DNA from: Actinomycetota bacterium
Lineage (GTDB): Bacteria > Actinomycetota > Acidimicrobiia > Acidimicrobiales > Ilumatobacteraceae
DNA: 21,588 nt
Assembly: GCA_005789925.1 (NCBI GenBank)
Contig: SXWG01000199.1
Coordinates: 1 to 21,588, forward strand
Direction: 5' to 3'
The notes under the pieces are model-generated. The model searched no databases. It was not told the origin of the DNA and was given only the letters and a program-made list of their open reading frames with translations. Both the position numbers and the translations under genes were made by a program. Shown one piece after another: positions 21,585 to 21,588 of this stretch. Each line of letters starts with the position of its first letter. The stretch's first letter is position 1.

Positions 21585-21588
21585 CCAC

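Noticed and set aside
1..21588. CRISPR arrays, transposons, phage genes, tRNA or rRNA genes, toxin-antitoxin or defence cassette
   Set aside because: I saw no regular repeats, transposase or integrase motifs, tRNA-like cloverleaf or defence-family domains; nearly all sequence is covered by recognised metabolic or envelope genes.

Overview
This window reads as a chromosomal housekeeping stretch of a moderately high-GC actinobacterium. Supporting signs are a B. subtilis/actinobacterial-type coproporphyrin ferrochelatase beside a HemY-type oxidase, a class E-like sortase, GatCAB, DtxR/IdeR-like iron boxes, and frequent GTG starts in 4-nt overlaps. The gene set and style resemble Acidimicrobiia, but that placement is inference. 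I see no mobile element, CRISPR array, tRNA, rRNA or phage gene.

Positions 1-10989 (minus strand) hold eleven tightly packed genes, probably one operon. In transcription order they are: an M48 membrane protease; a DrrAB-like ABC exporter (ATPase, permease); hemE, cpfC(hemH) and cgoX(hemY) for heme synthesis; a sortase; lnt (apolipoprotein N-acyltransferase); a GT4 glycosyltransferase; a SAM methyltransferase; and an alpha/alpha-toroid protein cut by the left edge. Six of the ten junctions overlap by 4-7 nt and no gap exceeds 23 nt. The theme is tetrapyrrole synthesis followed by cell-envelope maturation. Several automatic starts in this block are too long: lnt, cgoX and hemE are best started at 4410, 6350 and 8286.

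Positions 11102-12718 (plus) hold an Est30-like esterase and lgt. Lgt, the first enzyme of lipoprotein maturation, is in the same window as Lnt, the last; lspA is not here. Positions 12663-13517 (minus) hold galT, whose 3' end overlaps the lgt 3' end by 56 nt. galT is divergent from a GH36 alpha-galactosidase (13556-15676), giving a small galactoside-use pair: the hydrolase frees galactose and GalT acts in the Leloir pathway. galK and galE are not in the window.

Positions 15687-18855 (plus) hold gatC-gatA-gatB, the Glu-tRNA(Gln)/Asp-tRNA(Asn) amidotransferase, with 1- and 4-nt overlaps. Positions 18856-18950 hold a strong-looking promoter (TTGACA, 17-nt spacer, TAACAT) covered by two overlapping DtxR/IdeR-like boxes. 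These precede an FTR1-type iron permease (18951-19820) and, 10 nt later, ilvD, an Fe-S dihydroxy-acid dehydratase (19831-21540). The last 48 nt contain an inverted repeat and perhaps the start of another gene.

The points most worth a second look are the serine in place of the catalytic cysteine in Lnt, the tandem iron boxes on the FTR1-ilvD promoter, a ferrochelatase with too few cysteines for the [2Fe-2S] cluster known in other actinobacterial enzymes, a short lone sortase in a heme/lipoprotein operon, and a set of probable leaderless promoters. I found no clear new multi-gene system. The least characterised module is the GT4-methyltransferase-toroid trio at the left edge.
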